A DNA stretch of 11,405 bases from Nitrososphaera sp035547955 (GCA_035547955.1 DASZTR010000107.1:1-11405), one strand, 5' to 3'. Positions 1 to 6,610 are shown, counted from the stretch's first letter. Made by a program: numbers and translations. Notes: a model not told the origin generated them from the sequence alone.

Positions 1-28
1 ATTAAGTAGCGAGAAAAAGACGGCAGAC

Positions 29-973
29 ATGAGGGGCGCGTATGGCGACGCCCTGGTGGAGCTGGGCAAGGCCGATCCCCGCATCGTCTGCGTCGGAGGC
101 GACACCACCGACTCGCTCAAGACCAAGAAGTTTGGCGACAAGTTCCCAGAGCGCATGTTCAACGTCGGGATCGCAGAGGCAAACCTTGTGTCCATCGCGG
201 CCGGCTTGGCAATCGCCGGCAAGGTGGCCTTTGCAAGCACTTATGCCGCGTTTATCCCCGGCAGAGCAGTCGACCAGATCCGAAACGCAATCTGCTATCC
301 TGCGCTCAACGTCAAGCTGGTCGTGTCGCACGGCGGGCTCACGGTAGGGCCGGACGGCGCGACGCACCAGCAAATTGAAGACTTGAGCACTACCCGCGTC
401 ATGCCAAATATGCGCGTCCTCGTCCCCGCCGACGCGGTGGCGGTAAAGCACCTGATAAAGGCGGCAGTCGACACTCCTGGCCCCTTTTACATGCGCATCG
501 CGAGGCCGACTACGGAATTGATTTACGCCGAGTCGACGCAGGCCGAACAGTTTCAGGTCGGCAGGGGCAACGTGCTCGTAGATGGCTCTGACGCGACGAT
601 AATAGCCTGCGGCCTCATGGTTGGGAAGGCGCTCGAAGCGGCAAGCGCGCTAAAGCACCAAGGCATCTCCGCAAGAGTGGTCGACATGTTCACGATAAAA
701 CCGATTGACTTTGATCTGGTGGCAAAATGTGCCAGGGAGACCGGCGCGATTGCCACCGCAGAGGAGCACAACATCATCGGCGGCCTCGGCGCGGCGGTAT
801 CAGAGGCCGCGTGTGAGACGTACCCTGTGCCGATAAAGCGCGTCGGCGTGCGAGACACGTTTGGCGAGTCGTCAAGAGACGAGGAAGTCGACAACCTGTT
901 GGAGCAGTACGGCCTGACCGCAACGGAAATAGCAAGGGCGGTAGTCGACGCAAGGAGCAGGATGAAAAAATGA
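29..973 (+). CDS. Transketolase, C-terminal subunit (split type)
   Basis: C-terminal half of a split transketolase; with a separate N-terminal subunit, expected just left of the window, it would transfer two-carbon ketol units between sugar phosphates in the cytoplasmic non-oxidative pentose phosphate pathway. Counting from Met29: MRGAYGDALVEL at the start of the pyrimidine-binding domain, NVGIAEANLV at 45-54 with E50 matching the glutamate that activates thiamine diphosphate, SHGGLTVGPDGATHQQIED at 100-118 with the family's active-site histidines, and a C-terminal ketolase domain from about residue 190. About 314 residues is usual for this subunit. The frame is open upstream to the window edge (hydrophilic SSEKKTAD precedes the Met), so the true start may lie outside; ATG 29 is the first in-window start and lacks an obvious ribosome site. 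The stop overlaps the transaldolase start (ATGA), indicating co-translation. Family call is firm; the exact start is not. Confidence 0.95.
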   Translation: MRGAYGDALVELGKADPRIVCVGGDTTDSLKTKKFGDKFPERMFNVGIAEANLVSIAAGLAIAGKVAFASTYAAFIPGRAVDQIRNAICYPALNVKLVVSHGGLTVGPDGATHQQIEDLSTTRVMPNMRVLVPADAVAVKHLIKAAVDTPGPFYMRIARPTTELIYAESTQAEQFQVGRGNVLVDGSDATIIACGLMVGKALEAASALKHQGISARVVDMFTIKPIDFDLVAKCARETGAIATAEEHNIIGGLGAAVSEAACETYPVPIKRVGVRDTFGESSRDEEVDNLLEQYGLTATEIARAVVDARSRMKK

Positions 974-1638
974 AGATCTTTCTCGATACGGCCAACCTTG
1001 AATCTATAAAGAAATACAACGACATGGGCCTAGTCGACGGCGTCACAACCAACCCTACCCTCCTGTCAAAGGAGAAGGGGCAAAACCCTGCAGAAATTAT
1101 GCACGAAATAGTGCACATTGTCAAGGGCCCTGTGAGCCTTGAGGTTGTGGGCACCACCTACGACGCCATGATGGAAGAGGCGCACCGGCTGAAAAAATAC
1201 GGCAGAAACGTCGTCGTCAAGATACCGATGCTCCCGGATGGCATGAGGGCCGTCAAGAAGCTCAAGGAGGAGGGGATAGAGACGAACGTCACCCTGGTCT
1301 TCTCGGCAAACCAGGCCGTAATTGCTGCAAAGGCTGGTGCGTCGTACGTCAGCCCGTTCATCGGCAGGCTGGACGATGCGGGGCAGGACGGCATGACCCT
1401 GATACGGGAGATCGTGCAAATCTTTAGAAATTACGAGTTTGCGACAAACGTGCTCGTCGCAAGCGTGCGCCACCCGATGCACGTGATTGAAGCCGGCAAG
1501 ATTGGCGCCCAGGTCGTCACGCTTCCGCCTGATATACTCGGCAAGATGATGGTCCACCCGCTCACCGACAAGGGGCTTGCGGCATTCCTTTCCGACTGGG
1601 AAAAGGTAAAGAAGGAAAATCCCGACCTGTCGCTCTAG
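970..1638 (+). CDS. tal: Transaldolase, short TalC/fructose-6-phosphate-aldolase-like type
   Basis: Schiff-base class I aldolase of the pentose phosphate pathway, moving a dihydroxyacetone unit between sugar phosphates; the short subfamily also includes fructose-6-phosphate aldolase (MipB/TalC). At 222 residues it has the short form's length. Visible motifs: MKIFLDTANLESIKKY at the first strand, DGVTTNPTLL at 23-32, VVVKIPM with the Schiff-base lysine K84, TNVTLVFS near 115, and SPFIGRLDD with the family arginine near 138. The start overlaps the transketolase stop by four bases and no other start fits. Transketolase plus transaldolase in one operon suggests interconversion of pentose and triose/hexose phosphates for nucleotide supply in an organism without the oxidative branch (inference). 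Its TAG stop shares CTAG with the stop of the convergent VWA gene. Transaldolase versus fructose-6-phosphate aldolase activity cannot be told by eye. Confidence 0.95.
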   Translation: MKIFLDTANLESIKKYNDMGLVDGVTTNPTLLSKEKGQNPAEIMHEIVHIVKGPVSLEVVGTTYDAMMEEAHRLKKYGRNVVVKIPMLPDGMRAVKKLKEEGIETNVTLVFSANQAVIAAKAGASYVSPFIGRLDDAGQDGMTLIREIVQIFRNYEFATNVLVASVRHPMHVIEAGKIGAQVVTLPPDILGKMMVHPLTDKGLAAFLSDWEKVKKENPDLSL

Positions 1639-3236
1639 GCGCGCAACAGCTTTATGACTTTCTTAGGCATGTCCTGCAGCCTGCTGACCGACAGGGTCTT
1701 TTCGTAGTTTAGGTATCTCAGGTTCTGGCCTATCCCCACAGCGTCGTTGAGGTTGCGCCCCACCCCAATTGCGACCATCTTGGTCCCTGCCTTGCGGTAC
1801 GAGAGCACCATCGCTCTCACGGCATCAAAGTCGGACGGCTCGCCGTCGGTCAAGGTCACGAATATGTCCGGCTTGAACGACTTTAGCAGCACCGGTTGCA
1901 AGAGGCCGTACACCTCTGCAAGCGGCGTCCCACCCACCGCCTTTATCTGCACCAGCCGCCGGGCGCACACGGGCGACCACTTGACCGTTGGGGGTTTTAC
2001 CACCCAGCACTTTACCTGCCGGCTCTCCGTGGAAAACGCGTACACAGCAAATTTCACGCCAAGGTAGCTTAGCGCCTCGCAGAGCGCGACCGTGGCCTGC
2101 TTGTATTCTGTCTCTACGTCGGCTATGCTGCTTGAATGGTCCAGGAGCAGGACGACCTTTGACTTTATCGACAGCTTTACGTCGGAAAGGAAGGGTTTTG
2201 GCAGTGATTCAACAATCGTCTCGATGTCGAGTTCCTCGCCCGTCTCGTCGTGGCGCTCGACCCAGCCTGTCTTCCACTCCCTAAATGCGGCCTTGACCTT
2301 CTGTATCAGGTCTAGGTCGTAGATCTGCGTCTCGTCTGCGTCCATCTTGTCCGGCATGCTCAGGCCAAAGTTCTCTAGGCTGTCGTAGCCCTTGTTCTCT
2401 GTCTTTTTGCTCTCCTTGACCAAGGCCTCGAACTCATGCAGCACGTCGTTTCCCTCGTAGATCTCCTTGGACTTTTCGTCAGAGTCTTTTTCTTTCTTTT
2501 TCGTCCTGACGATCTTTTCAATCTGCTTAAGGACGTCCTGCTGCTGCGTCAGAGACACGCCCATCCTGGTGCGAGGTGCCAGGATGGGTATCGAAACGAG
2601 CGGGTCAAGCTCCAGCATCTTTATCAGTTTTGGAACCTGCTGCTCGACCCACTCTGTGCCATAGCCGTTGTCAAGGGCCTCCTTTATCACCTCGTTGGCA
2701 AACGCGACGGCGTTTTGCACCTTCTCCATCTCGCCCCCGAAAAGCTCTCCCCTTGCATAGCCTGTCAGGAAATATTGCGAAAACGCCTCTGCTATCTTGT
2801 ACCGGCCATATATCGTGTTCAAGAGTTGCCGCGACTGCCACGATATCCCCTCGTAAAATATCAGCTCGTTTTCCATGCCCTCCCAGTCGCAGAGGCCCAG
2901 GATCTCGACCCTCTTTGTCTCCAGCGTGTTCAGGAGGAACCCAAACGCGTGCTCGTTTGACAACACCTTGGTCGAATGGCGCATGCGCATAGACTCGTAC
3001 CACAGGGCGACGCGCCACTGCCTGTACCTCTGGAAATCTGTCCCAACGTAAAAGTAGGCTAGGGCAGGCAGCGTTATCTGGCCCTTGTCCGGCCTTGTTG
3101 CCGGCGGCTTGTCCGGCGCAAGCGCGACGACTGTCCTGTCGTTTCCCGACCACCTGCGGGCAAGGAACGTGGCGATGTCCAGGAGGACATCGTTTCGCAT
3201 CGTCACGGCCTTGTTATTTCTTTCAAGTTTGGACAT
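1635..3236 (-). CDS. VWA (MIDAS) domain protein, partner of MoxR-type ATPase
   Basis: A 533-residue protein with a C-terminal von Willebrand A domain (about 355-533). The full metal-ion-dependent adhesion site is present: DHSSS (D366, S368, S370), the GGTP threonine T437 and TDGEPSD with D464. The N-terminal 350 residues are helical and charged, with a Lys/Glu-rich stretch (KTKKKEKDSDEKSKE, about 245-259), and match nothing I can name. VWA proteins paired with MoxR-family AAA+ ATPases (CbbO/CbbQ, NorD/NorQ, CoxE/CoxD, magnesium and cobalt chelatases) work as remodelling or metal-insertion machines; a similar role here is inference from the pair. Start: ATG 3236 lies 20 bases after the ATPase stop. 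A longer frame to 3320 would run back into the ATPase coding region and begins with an unconvincing stretch, so I reject it. No separate promoter is seen, so it is probably co-transcribed with the ATPase. The target is unknown. Confidence 0.9.
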   Translation of the reverse strand: MSKLERNNKAVTMRNDVLLDIATFLARRWSGNDRTVVALAPDKPPATRPDKGQITLPALAYFYVGTDFQRYRQWRVALWYESMRMRHSTKVLSNEHAFGFLLNTLETKRVEILGLCDWEGMENELIFYEGISWQSRQLLNTIYGRYKIAEAFSQYFLTGYARGELFGGEMEKVQNAVAFANEVIKEALDNGYGTEWVEQQVPKLIKMLELDPLVSIPILAPRTRMGVSLTQQQDVLKQIEKIVRTKKKEKDSDEKSKEIYEGNDVLHEFEALVKESKKTENKGYDSLENFGLSMPDKMDADETQIYDLDLIQKVKAAFREWKTGWVERHDETGEELDIETIVESLPKPFLSDVKLSIKSKVVLLLDHSSSIADVETEYKQATVALCEALSYLGVKFAVYAFSTESRQVKCWVVKPPTVKWSPVCARRLVQIKAVGGTPLAEVYGLLQPVLLKSFKPDIFVTLTDGEPSDFDAVRAMVLSYRKAGTKMVAIGVGRNLNDAVGIGQNLRYLNYEKTLSVSRLQDMPKKVIKLLRA

Positions 3237-3256
3237 GCTACGTATATCAGTTCTTT

Positions 3257-4096
3257 TTACCTGTCGCCGAAAATGGAGGTTATCATGTCTAGTACCTTCT
3301 GGTATTCCACCTGGCCCCACTGGTCATACGCGTTGGCGTAGACGACCTCCGCGGCCTGCCTCCCGGAAAGCCCGGCGTTTAGCATCTTGGCAAACGCTAT
3401 CGACTCCCGGAGCGACGGGCTGTAGTACAGCTCTTCTACGGCTGCGGCGTCACGCAGGCTCTTTGCAAGCTGTATCGCGTGCTTGACGTCGCGCAGCTTG
3501 CCGTCGTCTACCAGCTTGACGTGCCTCTTTACAATCTCCAGCTCCAGCTCTTCCGGCGGGTAGTCGAGCCTCATCCTCACGGGGAACCTGCTCAACAGCT
3601 GCGGCGGCAGCTCCTTTGTTCCAACGTGCGAAAGCGGGTTTATGGTTGCGATTACGAACCAGTCCGGCGACGCCTTTACCAACTGGCCTTCGGCCTCCTT
3701 GAGCACAAGCTGCCGCCTGTCGTCAAGTGCCTCGTCAAGGCGCAAAAGGACGTCTGCTTCGGCGGCGTTGAGCTCGTCAAGGTACAGCATAGTACCGTCC
3801 CTCATTGATTTTACTAGCACGCCCTCGACAAAGTTTATCTGCCCCTTGTCAATGGTCCGGGTGCCGACAAGGTGAGATTCCCTTGTCCTCAACGAGAAAT
3901 TGACAGAATAAAGCTCCTTTCCCATCTCCGAGGCGAACTTGCGCACAAGCGTGGTCTTGCCGGTCCCCTTGGGGCCAATGATGAGCACAAAAAGCCCGGC
4001 CTTGTAGGCCTTCTCAAGCACGTCCAGGGCGTTGTTCCAGTCAAGGTAAACTACCTCCTGACTGTGATGATCGTCGTCCAGTTCAGTCGCTGCCAT
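3257..4096 (-). CDS. MoxR-type AAA+ ATPase
   Basis: A 279-residue AAA_5/MoxR-class ATPase. From ATG 4096: Walker A GPKGTGKTT at 41-49 (K47), Walker B MLYLDELN with the DE pair near 107-108, sensor 1 ATINP at 150-154, an arginine-finger region LLSRFP near 167-172, and a sensor 2-like SPSLRE at about 226-231. Helix-2-type inserts in such proteins couple ATP hydrolysis to a VWA partner, and the next gene encodes one 20 bases downstream. Start choice: the frame is open to 4180, but on the minus strand a TATA-like TATAATAA (4120-4127) lies about 27 bases ahead of ATG 4096, so a leaderless transcript would begin at that codon; residues upstream (LAIIIKRERN) would lie in the promoter. ATPase class is firm; the specific substrate is unknown (CbbQ, NorQ and GvpN are relatives). 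Confidence 0.93.
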   Translation of the reverse strand: MAATELDDDHHSQEVVYLDWNNALDVLEKAYKAGLFVLIIGPKGTGKTTLVRKFASEMGKELYSVNFSLRTRESHLVGTRTIDKGQINFVEGVLVKSMRDGTMLYLDELNAAEADVLLRLDEALDDRRQLVLKEAEGQLVKASPDWFVIATINPLSHVGTKELPPQLLSRFPVRMRLDYPPEELELEIVKRHVKLVDDGKLRDVKHAIQLAKSLRDAAAVEELYYSPSLRESIAFAKMLNAGLSGRQAAEVVYANAYDQWGQVEYQKVLDMITSIFGDR

Positions 4097-4119
4097 CTCT
4101 GTATTTCTCTCTCTCTTGA

Positions 4120-4127
4120 TTATTATA
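4120..4127 (-). promoter_or_regulatory. TATA box for the ATPase-VWA operon
   Basis: Minus-strand TATAATAA centred about 27 bases upstream of ATG 4096. This is the spacing expected when transcription starts at the initiation codon (leaderless mRNA), which is common in archaea. It supports the shorter start of the ATPase. Confidence 0.6.
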
Positions 4128-4201
4128 GCGAGACGCAATGGTATTTGAGCGTTTAAGCGTATATACAGCAGGGCCGGCATAGGGAGAAAGAAGAGATATT
4201 A

Positions 4202-4208
4202 TTTTATA
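4202..4208 (+). promoter_or_regulatory. TATA box for the hemerythrin-like gene
   Basis: TTTTATA within an AT-rich stretch (4196-4208), centred about 29 bases upstream of GTG 4234. The spacing fits a leaderless transcript. Together with the minus-strand box at 4120-4127 it makes a compact divergent promoter region. Confidence 0.6.
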
Positions 4209-4233
4209 ACAAGGCGGCAGCCCATTTTCCACG

Positions 4234-4791
4234 GTGAGCACCCGGGAGCTGGTACGGGACCACGTGACCATCAGGCGCATACGCGACATTGCGCAGAAAT
4301 GCTCTGACAGGCTGTACGCCGGCGACGACATCCCGCTTGAGGAGATCGAGGTTATCTCTGTCGTCATTGAAGAGTTTGTGGATGCATTCCACCACGACAA
4401 GGAAGAAAAGGCATACTTCCCTGCAAACGAGCGCAAAAATGACCGCTACGCGGAGGAGGTGCGCAAGTTTACGATAGAGCACGAGTTTGGCCGACGGGTC
4501 GCAAGTATGATGCTCCGCAATCTAAAAGGGTGGAAGAGCGGGACCGCTGACGGCAGGGAGCCGGTCGCGCGGTTTCTAAAGACGTATGCCGCGTTTGTCA
4601 CCGACCATACCGGAAAGGAGGAAAAGTTCTTTGAAATGGTCGAAGAAGCAAAGAGCCTGTCAGATGAGGAGGACAGGCAGATCCTGCGACACTATGAAGC
4701 ATGCAGGAGCGACATCGGCGGCAGTGCAAAGGTGCAGGAATTGTTGAGGCTCGTAGAATACCTTGAAGACAGAGAGTGGATGAAAAGGTAG
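4234..4791 (+). CDS. Hemerythrin-like (HHE) protein
   Basis: A 185-residue all-helical cytoplasmic protein of the hemerythrin HHE family, which bind a di-iron centre in a four-helix bundle and sense or store oxygen, nitric oxide or iron. Candidate ligands sit on successive helices: H10 (VRDHVTIRRI), H53/H54 with E57/E58 (FHHDKEEKAYFP), H83-E84 (IEHEFGRR) and H125 with E129/E130 (DHTGKEEKFFE). The histidines on all four helices and the HxxxE spacing are kept, so iron binding is plausible. No signal peptide or membrane segment is present; residues 140-185 extend beyond the core bundle. The GTG start is supported by the TATA box about 29 bases upstream, and no earlier in-frame start fits. It is divergent from the ATPase-VWA operon; a shared role in metal or stress handling would be inference only. 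Confidence 0.88.
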   Translation: MSTRELVRDHVTIRRIRDIAQKCSDRLYAGDDIPLEEIEVISVVIEEFVDAFHHDKEEKAYFPANERKNDRYAEEVRKFTIEHEFGRRVASMMLRNLKGWKSGTADGREPVARFLKTYAAFVTDHTGKEEKFFEMVEEAKSLSDEEDRQILRHYEACRSDIGGSAKVQELLRLVEYLEDREWMKR

Positions 4792-4853
4792 TAAAATGCT
4801 TTTGCCACGTGTGTATATGCTTGAATATGTTCTATATTATAAGCGCCTGCAAC

Positions 4854-4860
4854 TTTTTTT
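4854..4860 (+). terminator. Oligo-T terminator downstream of the hemerythrin-like gene
   Basis: A run of seven T residues about 65 bases after the hemerythrin-like stop. Archaeal RNA polymerase terminates at such T runs without a hairpin, and no strong hairpin is seen. The position between two plus-strand genes with their own promoters fits a terminator. Confidence 0.4.
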
Positions 4861-4891
4861 GCGGCCCGCTTTAGGGTCGCACCCGTTTGCC

Positions 4892-4909
4892 GGCGCTTGC
4901 AATGCATAC
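4892..4909 (+). repeat. 18-base element, copy 1 (upstream of the ABM-type gene)
   Basis: GGCGCTTGCAATGCATAC lies immediately upstream of the TATA box (4912-4922) of the ABM-type gene. A second copy differing at one base is at 5951-5968, at the start of the zinc-ribbon gene. The position next to a core promoter suggests a regulator site, but this is inference. Confidence 0.45.
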
Positions 4910-4911
4910 TG

Positions 4912-4922
4912 TTATTTTAATA
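4912..4922 (+). promoter_or_regulatory. TATA box for the ABM-type gene
   Basis: TTATTTTAATA centred about 24 bases upstream of ATG 4941 (21 from GTG 4938). The spacing favours a leaderless or nearly leaderless transcript starting at ATG 4941. Confidence 0.55.
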
Positions 4923-4940
4923 GGGGCGGCGTAAAATGTG

Positions 4941-5318
4941 ATGCCGTTGGGTGACCAGCTGGTGGAAAAACGCGCTCTCCAAGAGGGCCCTTTGTTCGTT
5001 GCAATAGCGGACATTGAATTGAAAAAAGGAAAGGAAGAGGAGTTCAAAAAGTGGTTTTTGCAGTCAAACCGCGCCCTTGAGGGACAGGACGGCCTTATCG
5101 CAAGGAGACTGCTAAAGTCGCCCCGAGGTGACGGCCAACAGCAGCAACAGCGGACGGCGACGGGTAAGATGCCGATGGTGATGATAATGGTCGTCATGAA
5201 AAGCAGAGAGGCATTTGCGAATATGCACATGACCCCTGAGCACGCCAAGCTTCATGCCGAGGCGCTTTCGTTCATGACAAGGCCACCAAGAATATCGGCG
5301 TATGATGCCGTTCTCTGA
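4941..5318 (+). CDS. ABM-type (antibiotic biosynthesis monooxygenase-like) ferredoxin-fold protein
   Basis: A 125-residue protein resembling the ABM / dimeric alpha-beta barrel family: an opening strand GPLFVAIADIELKKGKEEEF, an amphipathic helix (EEFKKWFLQSNRALEG), GLIARRLLKSP as the second strand, a hydrophobic strand MPMVMIMVVMKSREAF, then a His-rich helix (HMTPEHAKLHAEAL) and an RISAYDAVL strand. Members include small oxygenases, heme-degrading enzymes and many proteins of unknown activity, so no substrate is assigned. A Gln-rich insert (GDGQQQQQRTATG, about 63-75) sits where the second and third strands join, longer than usual. GTG 4938 is directly followed by ATG 4941; I chose ATG because of TATA spacing, a difference of one residue. 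It is a single-gene unit, convergent with the RHH gene 48 bases away. Confidence 0.8.
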   Translation: MPLGDQLVEKRALQEGPLFVAIADIELKKGKEEEFKKWFLQSNRALEGQDGLIARRLLKSPRGDGQQQQQRTATGKMPMVMIMVVMKSREAFANMHMTPEHAKLHAEALSFMTRPPRISAYDAVL

Positions 5319-5366
5319 AGCCTATACACCTATCCGTGTCAAGCAACAAAATCAAAAGATGGTTAA

Positions 5367-5897
5367 TTATTCGTCAACGGTGAGCGTGAGCATGGTGTTT
5401 GACGTCACAATGTCGACACGCCTGTTCAGGACTTCGTTGAATATCTGCTCTAGGAGCGTCTTGTGATACAGCGACCAGTTGTATCCCAAATCATGCTTCA
5501 TGACGAAGACGTGTCGGCCTTCATGTTCGCTATGGGAAAACTCGATGGTGGAGCTCTTCATTCGGGTTTCAAGCCACGACAGGAACGACGAGAGGTCCAT
5601 CTTTGTCTTCATAAAGAGCGCAATGTCGTGGACCACGCCCTTGCCCACCTTTTGGGCCATCTCTATTATCTCCTCTCTGTCCATACTTTCAAAGAGCGTG
5701 TGCACCAGTGGCCTTGCAATGGGTATCATGCCCACCTTGGGCTCGTACACGTCCCACTCTACAAAGCGCTTCAGTATCTGGTTGACAAGCGTGTTGAGGC
5801 TGACTTCTCTCTTCTCAGACTCGGACCTGAGCTTGCCCATGACGCTTTCTTCGATGCGGAACGTCATTGTGACTGTTTTTTTAGAATCATCTGTCAT
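5367..5897 (-). CDS. Ribbon-helix-helix (RHH) domain protein, putative transcription regulator
   Basis: A 176-residue protein. Residues 8-48 fit a CopG/Arc-type ribbon-helix-helix: a strand TVTMTFRIEES, a helix (MGKLRSESEKREV) and SLNTLVNQILKRFVEW as the second helix. RHH dimers bind DNA through the strand pair. The C-terminal 125 residues are mixed alpha/beta (DREEIIEMAQKVGKGVV, then HVFVMKHDLGYNWSLYHKTL and a closing strand TMLTLTVDE) and could be a ligand-binding or oligomerisation domain; I do not recognise it. No signal peptide or membrane segment. Start ATG 5897 is supported by a TATA box about 29 bases upstream. It is divergent from the zinc-ribbon gene across a 35-75 base gap, so it could control itself and that neighbour (inference). 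The DNA-binding call rests on the N-terminal pattern only. Confidence 0.82.
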   Translation of the reverse strand: MTDDSKKTVTMTFRIEESVMGKLRSESEKREVSLNTLVNQILKRFVEWDVYEPKVGMIPIARPLVHTLFESMDREEIIEMAQKVGKGVVHDIALFMKTKMDLSSFLSWLETRMKSSTIEFSHSEHEGRHVFVMKHDLGYNWSLYHKTLLEQIFNEVLNRRVDIVTSNTMLTLTVDE

Positions 5898-5922
5898 GGA
5901 CAGAGGACTTTCACGTCTGAAC

Positions 5923-5930
5923 TATAATAA
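5923..5930 (-). promoter_or_regulatory. TATA box for the RHH gene
   Basis: Minus-strand TTATTATA centred about 29 bases upstream of ATG 5897, consistent with a leaderless transcript. Read on the plus strand (TATAATAA) it could also serve the zinc-ribbon gene if that starts at ATG 5972. Confidence 0.55.
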
Positions 5931-5932
5931 CG

Positions 5933-6244
5933 ATGCTGAAACCGCTTGCAGGCGCTTGCAATGCGTACCTGATGCATAAGTACGGATTACACCCGGATGC
6001 GGCACAGTTGGTCCTTGGCTGCAGGGGGCTGTGCGCCCGTCTGGAGACTATTGGCGGAGGCAAGTACTCTGCATACAGCCTTGGCTACAAGCGTTGCTCG
6101 TCCTGCGACATTTACATAAAATGGGACAGCTGCAGGTGCCCATGCTGCAAGCTGCCGCTGCGAGTGAAAAAGAGGACGAAACAGAACAACAACAATAATG
6201 GTAGCGACAGAGGAGAGAACATCATCACTCAAGCACACGTTTGA
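5933..6244 (+). CDS. Small zinc-ribbon protein (CxxC ... CPCC)
   Basis: A 103-residue basic protein with a clear metal site: CSSC (C55, C58) and CRCPCC (C69/C72 the likely second pair), joined by DIYIKWDS, plus an upstream CRGLC (C30, C34). The layout CxGxC, then GYKRCxxCxIxIKW, CPCC and LRxK resembles small zinc-ribbon proteins that I associate with this archaeal phylum from memory; their function is not established, and nucleic-acid binding is plausible for a basic zinc ribbon. The C-terminus is an Asn run (QNNNNNGS) and a hydrophilic tail. The start is uncertain: ATG 5933 gives 103 residues, but internal ATG 5972 (MHKYGLHPDAAQ) gives 90 and fits better with the plus-strand TATA reading at 5923-5930; the 18-base repeat lies between the two. 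Divergent from the RHH gene. Confidence 0.72.
   Translation: MLKPLAGACNAYLMHKYGLHPDAAQLVLGCRGLCARLETIGGGKYSAYSLGYKRCSSCDIYIKWDSCRCPCCKLPLRVKKRTKQNNNNNGSDRGENIITQAHV
5951..5968 (+). repeat. 18-base element, copy 2 (start of the zinc-ribbon gene)
   Basis: GGCGCTTGCAATGCGTAC is identical to 4892-4909 at 17 of 18 positions. It lies just ahead of ATG 5972 and is preceded by CGCTTGCA (5943-5950), making a partial tandem of CGCTTGCA. If translation starts at 5972 this element is in the 5' untranslated or promoter region rather than in coding DNA. Confidence 0.45.
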
Positions 6245-6280
6245 TGATTGTACTCTAATCTTGAAACTTTATAGTTACAA

Positions 6281-6293
6281 AATAATATATTTA
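6281..6293 (+). promoter_or_regulatory. TATA-rich promoter for the 91-residue protein gene
   Basis: AATAATATATTTA is the most AT-rich stretch between the zinc-ribbon gene and the next gene. A start of transcription about 27 bases after its centre would leave a leader of roughly 20 bases before ATG 6335. Confidence 0.45.
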
Positions 6294-6334
6294 TTCGGGC
6301 TAAAATGACGGACTTGAGAGTCGGATAACGGGGA

Positions 6335-6610
6335 ATGCCAAAAGAGCTTTCAGAAGCGCAGGCATGGGAGATAATAAGCCCTGTATGCAGGGAGCTGTTC
6401 GAGCTGGTTAATGAAAAGATGGTCCAGTTCATCTCTGCAACAGAAAGCGATAGCGGGATGTACACAATTAACTTGAAATCAAGCCGCATACACCTTGCTT
6501 CACGGGGGTTCAAGGATAGCATCGGCGATGTCGAATATGGTGAGGGCAAGATGAGAATAGGGCTACGGGCAAACGGCAGGCCGGGAAACATTTTCATCGA
6601 CCTGGAGTGA
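6335..6610 (+). CDS. Small protein of unknown function, 91 residues
   Basis: I do not recognise the family. The N-terminal 35 residues look helical and amphipathic (SEAQAWEIISPVCRELFELV, then NEKMVQFISAT), followed by four or five short alternating strands (GMYTINLKSS, RIHLASRG, DVEYGEGKMRIGLRAN, NIFIDLE). One cysteine, no signal peptide, no membrane segment; a small cytoplasmic alpha-plus-beta fold is likely. ATG 6335 is the first in-frame ATG after a TATA-rich region at 6281-6293. Third-codon-position composition resembles that of neighbouring genes and the residue pattern is protein-like, so I believe it is coding. It is followed by about 270 bases without a convincing gene. Confidence 0.65.
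   Translation: MPKELSEAQAWEIISPVCRELFELVNEKMVQFISATESDSGMYTINLKSSRIHLASRGFKDSIGDVEYGEGKMRIGLRANGRPGNIFIDLE

Noticed and set aside
3237..3320. N-terminal extension of the VWA protein (start at 3320)
   Set aside because: It would overlap the ATPase gene by 64 bases, and its first 28 residues have no protein-like pattern; ATG 3236 lies neatly after the ATPase stop.
4097..4180. N-terminal extension of the ATPase (start at 4180)
   Set aside because: It would place the best TATA box inside the coding region; ATG 4096 is at leaderless spacing from it.
6305..6328. Seven-residue leader peptide (ATG 6305) ahead of the 91-residue protein
   Set aside because: It lies at or upstream of the expected transcription start and nothing supports translation.
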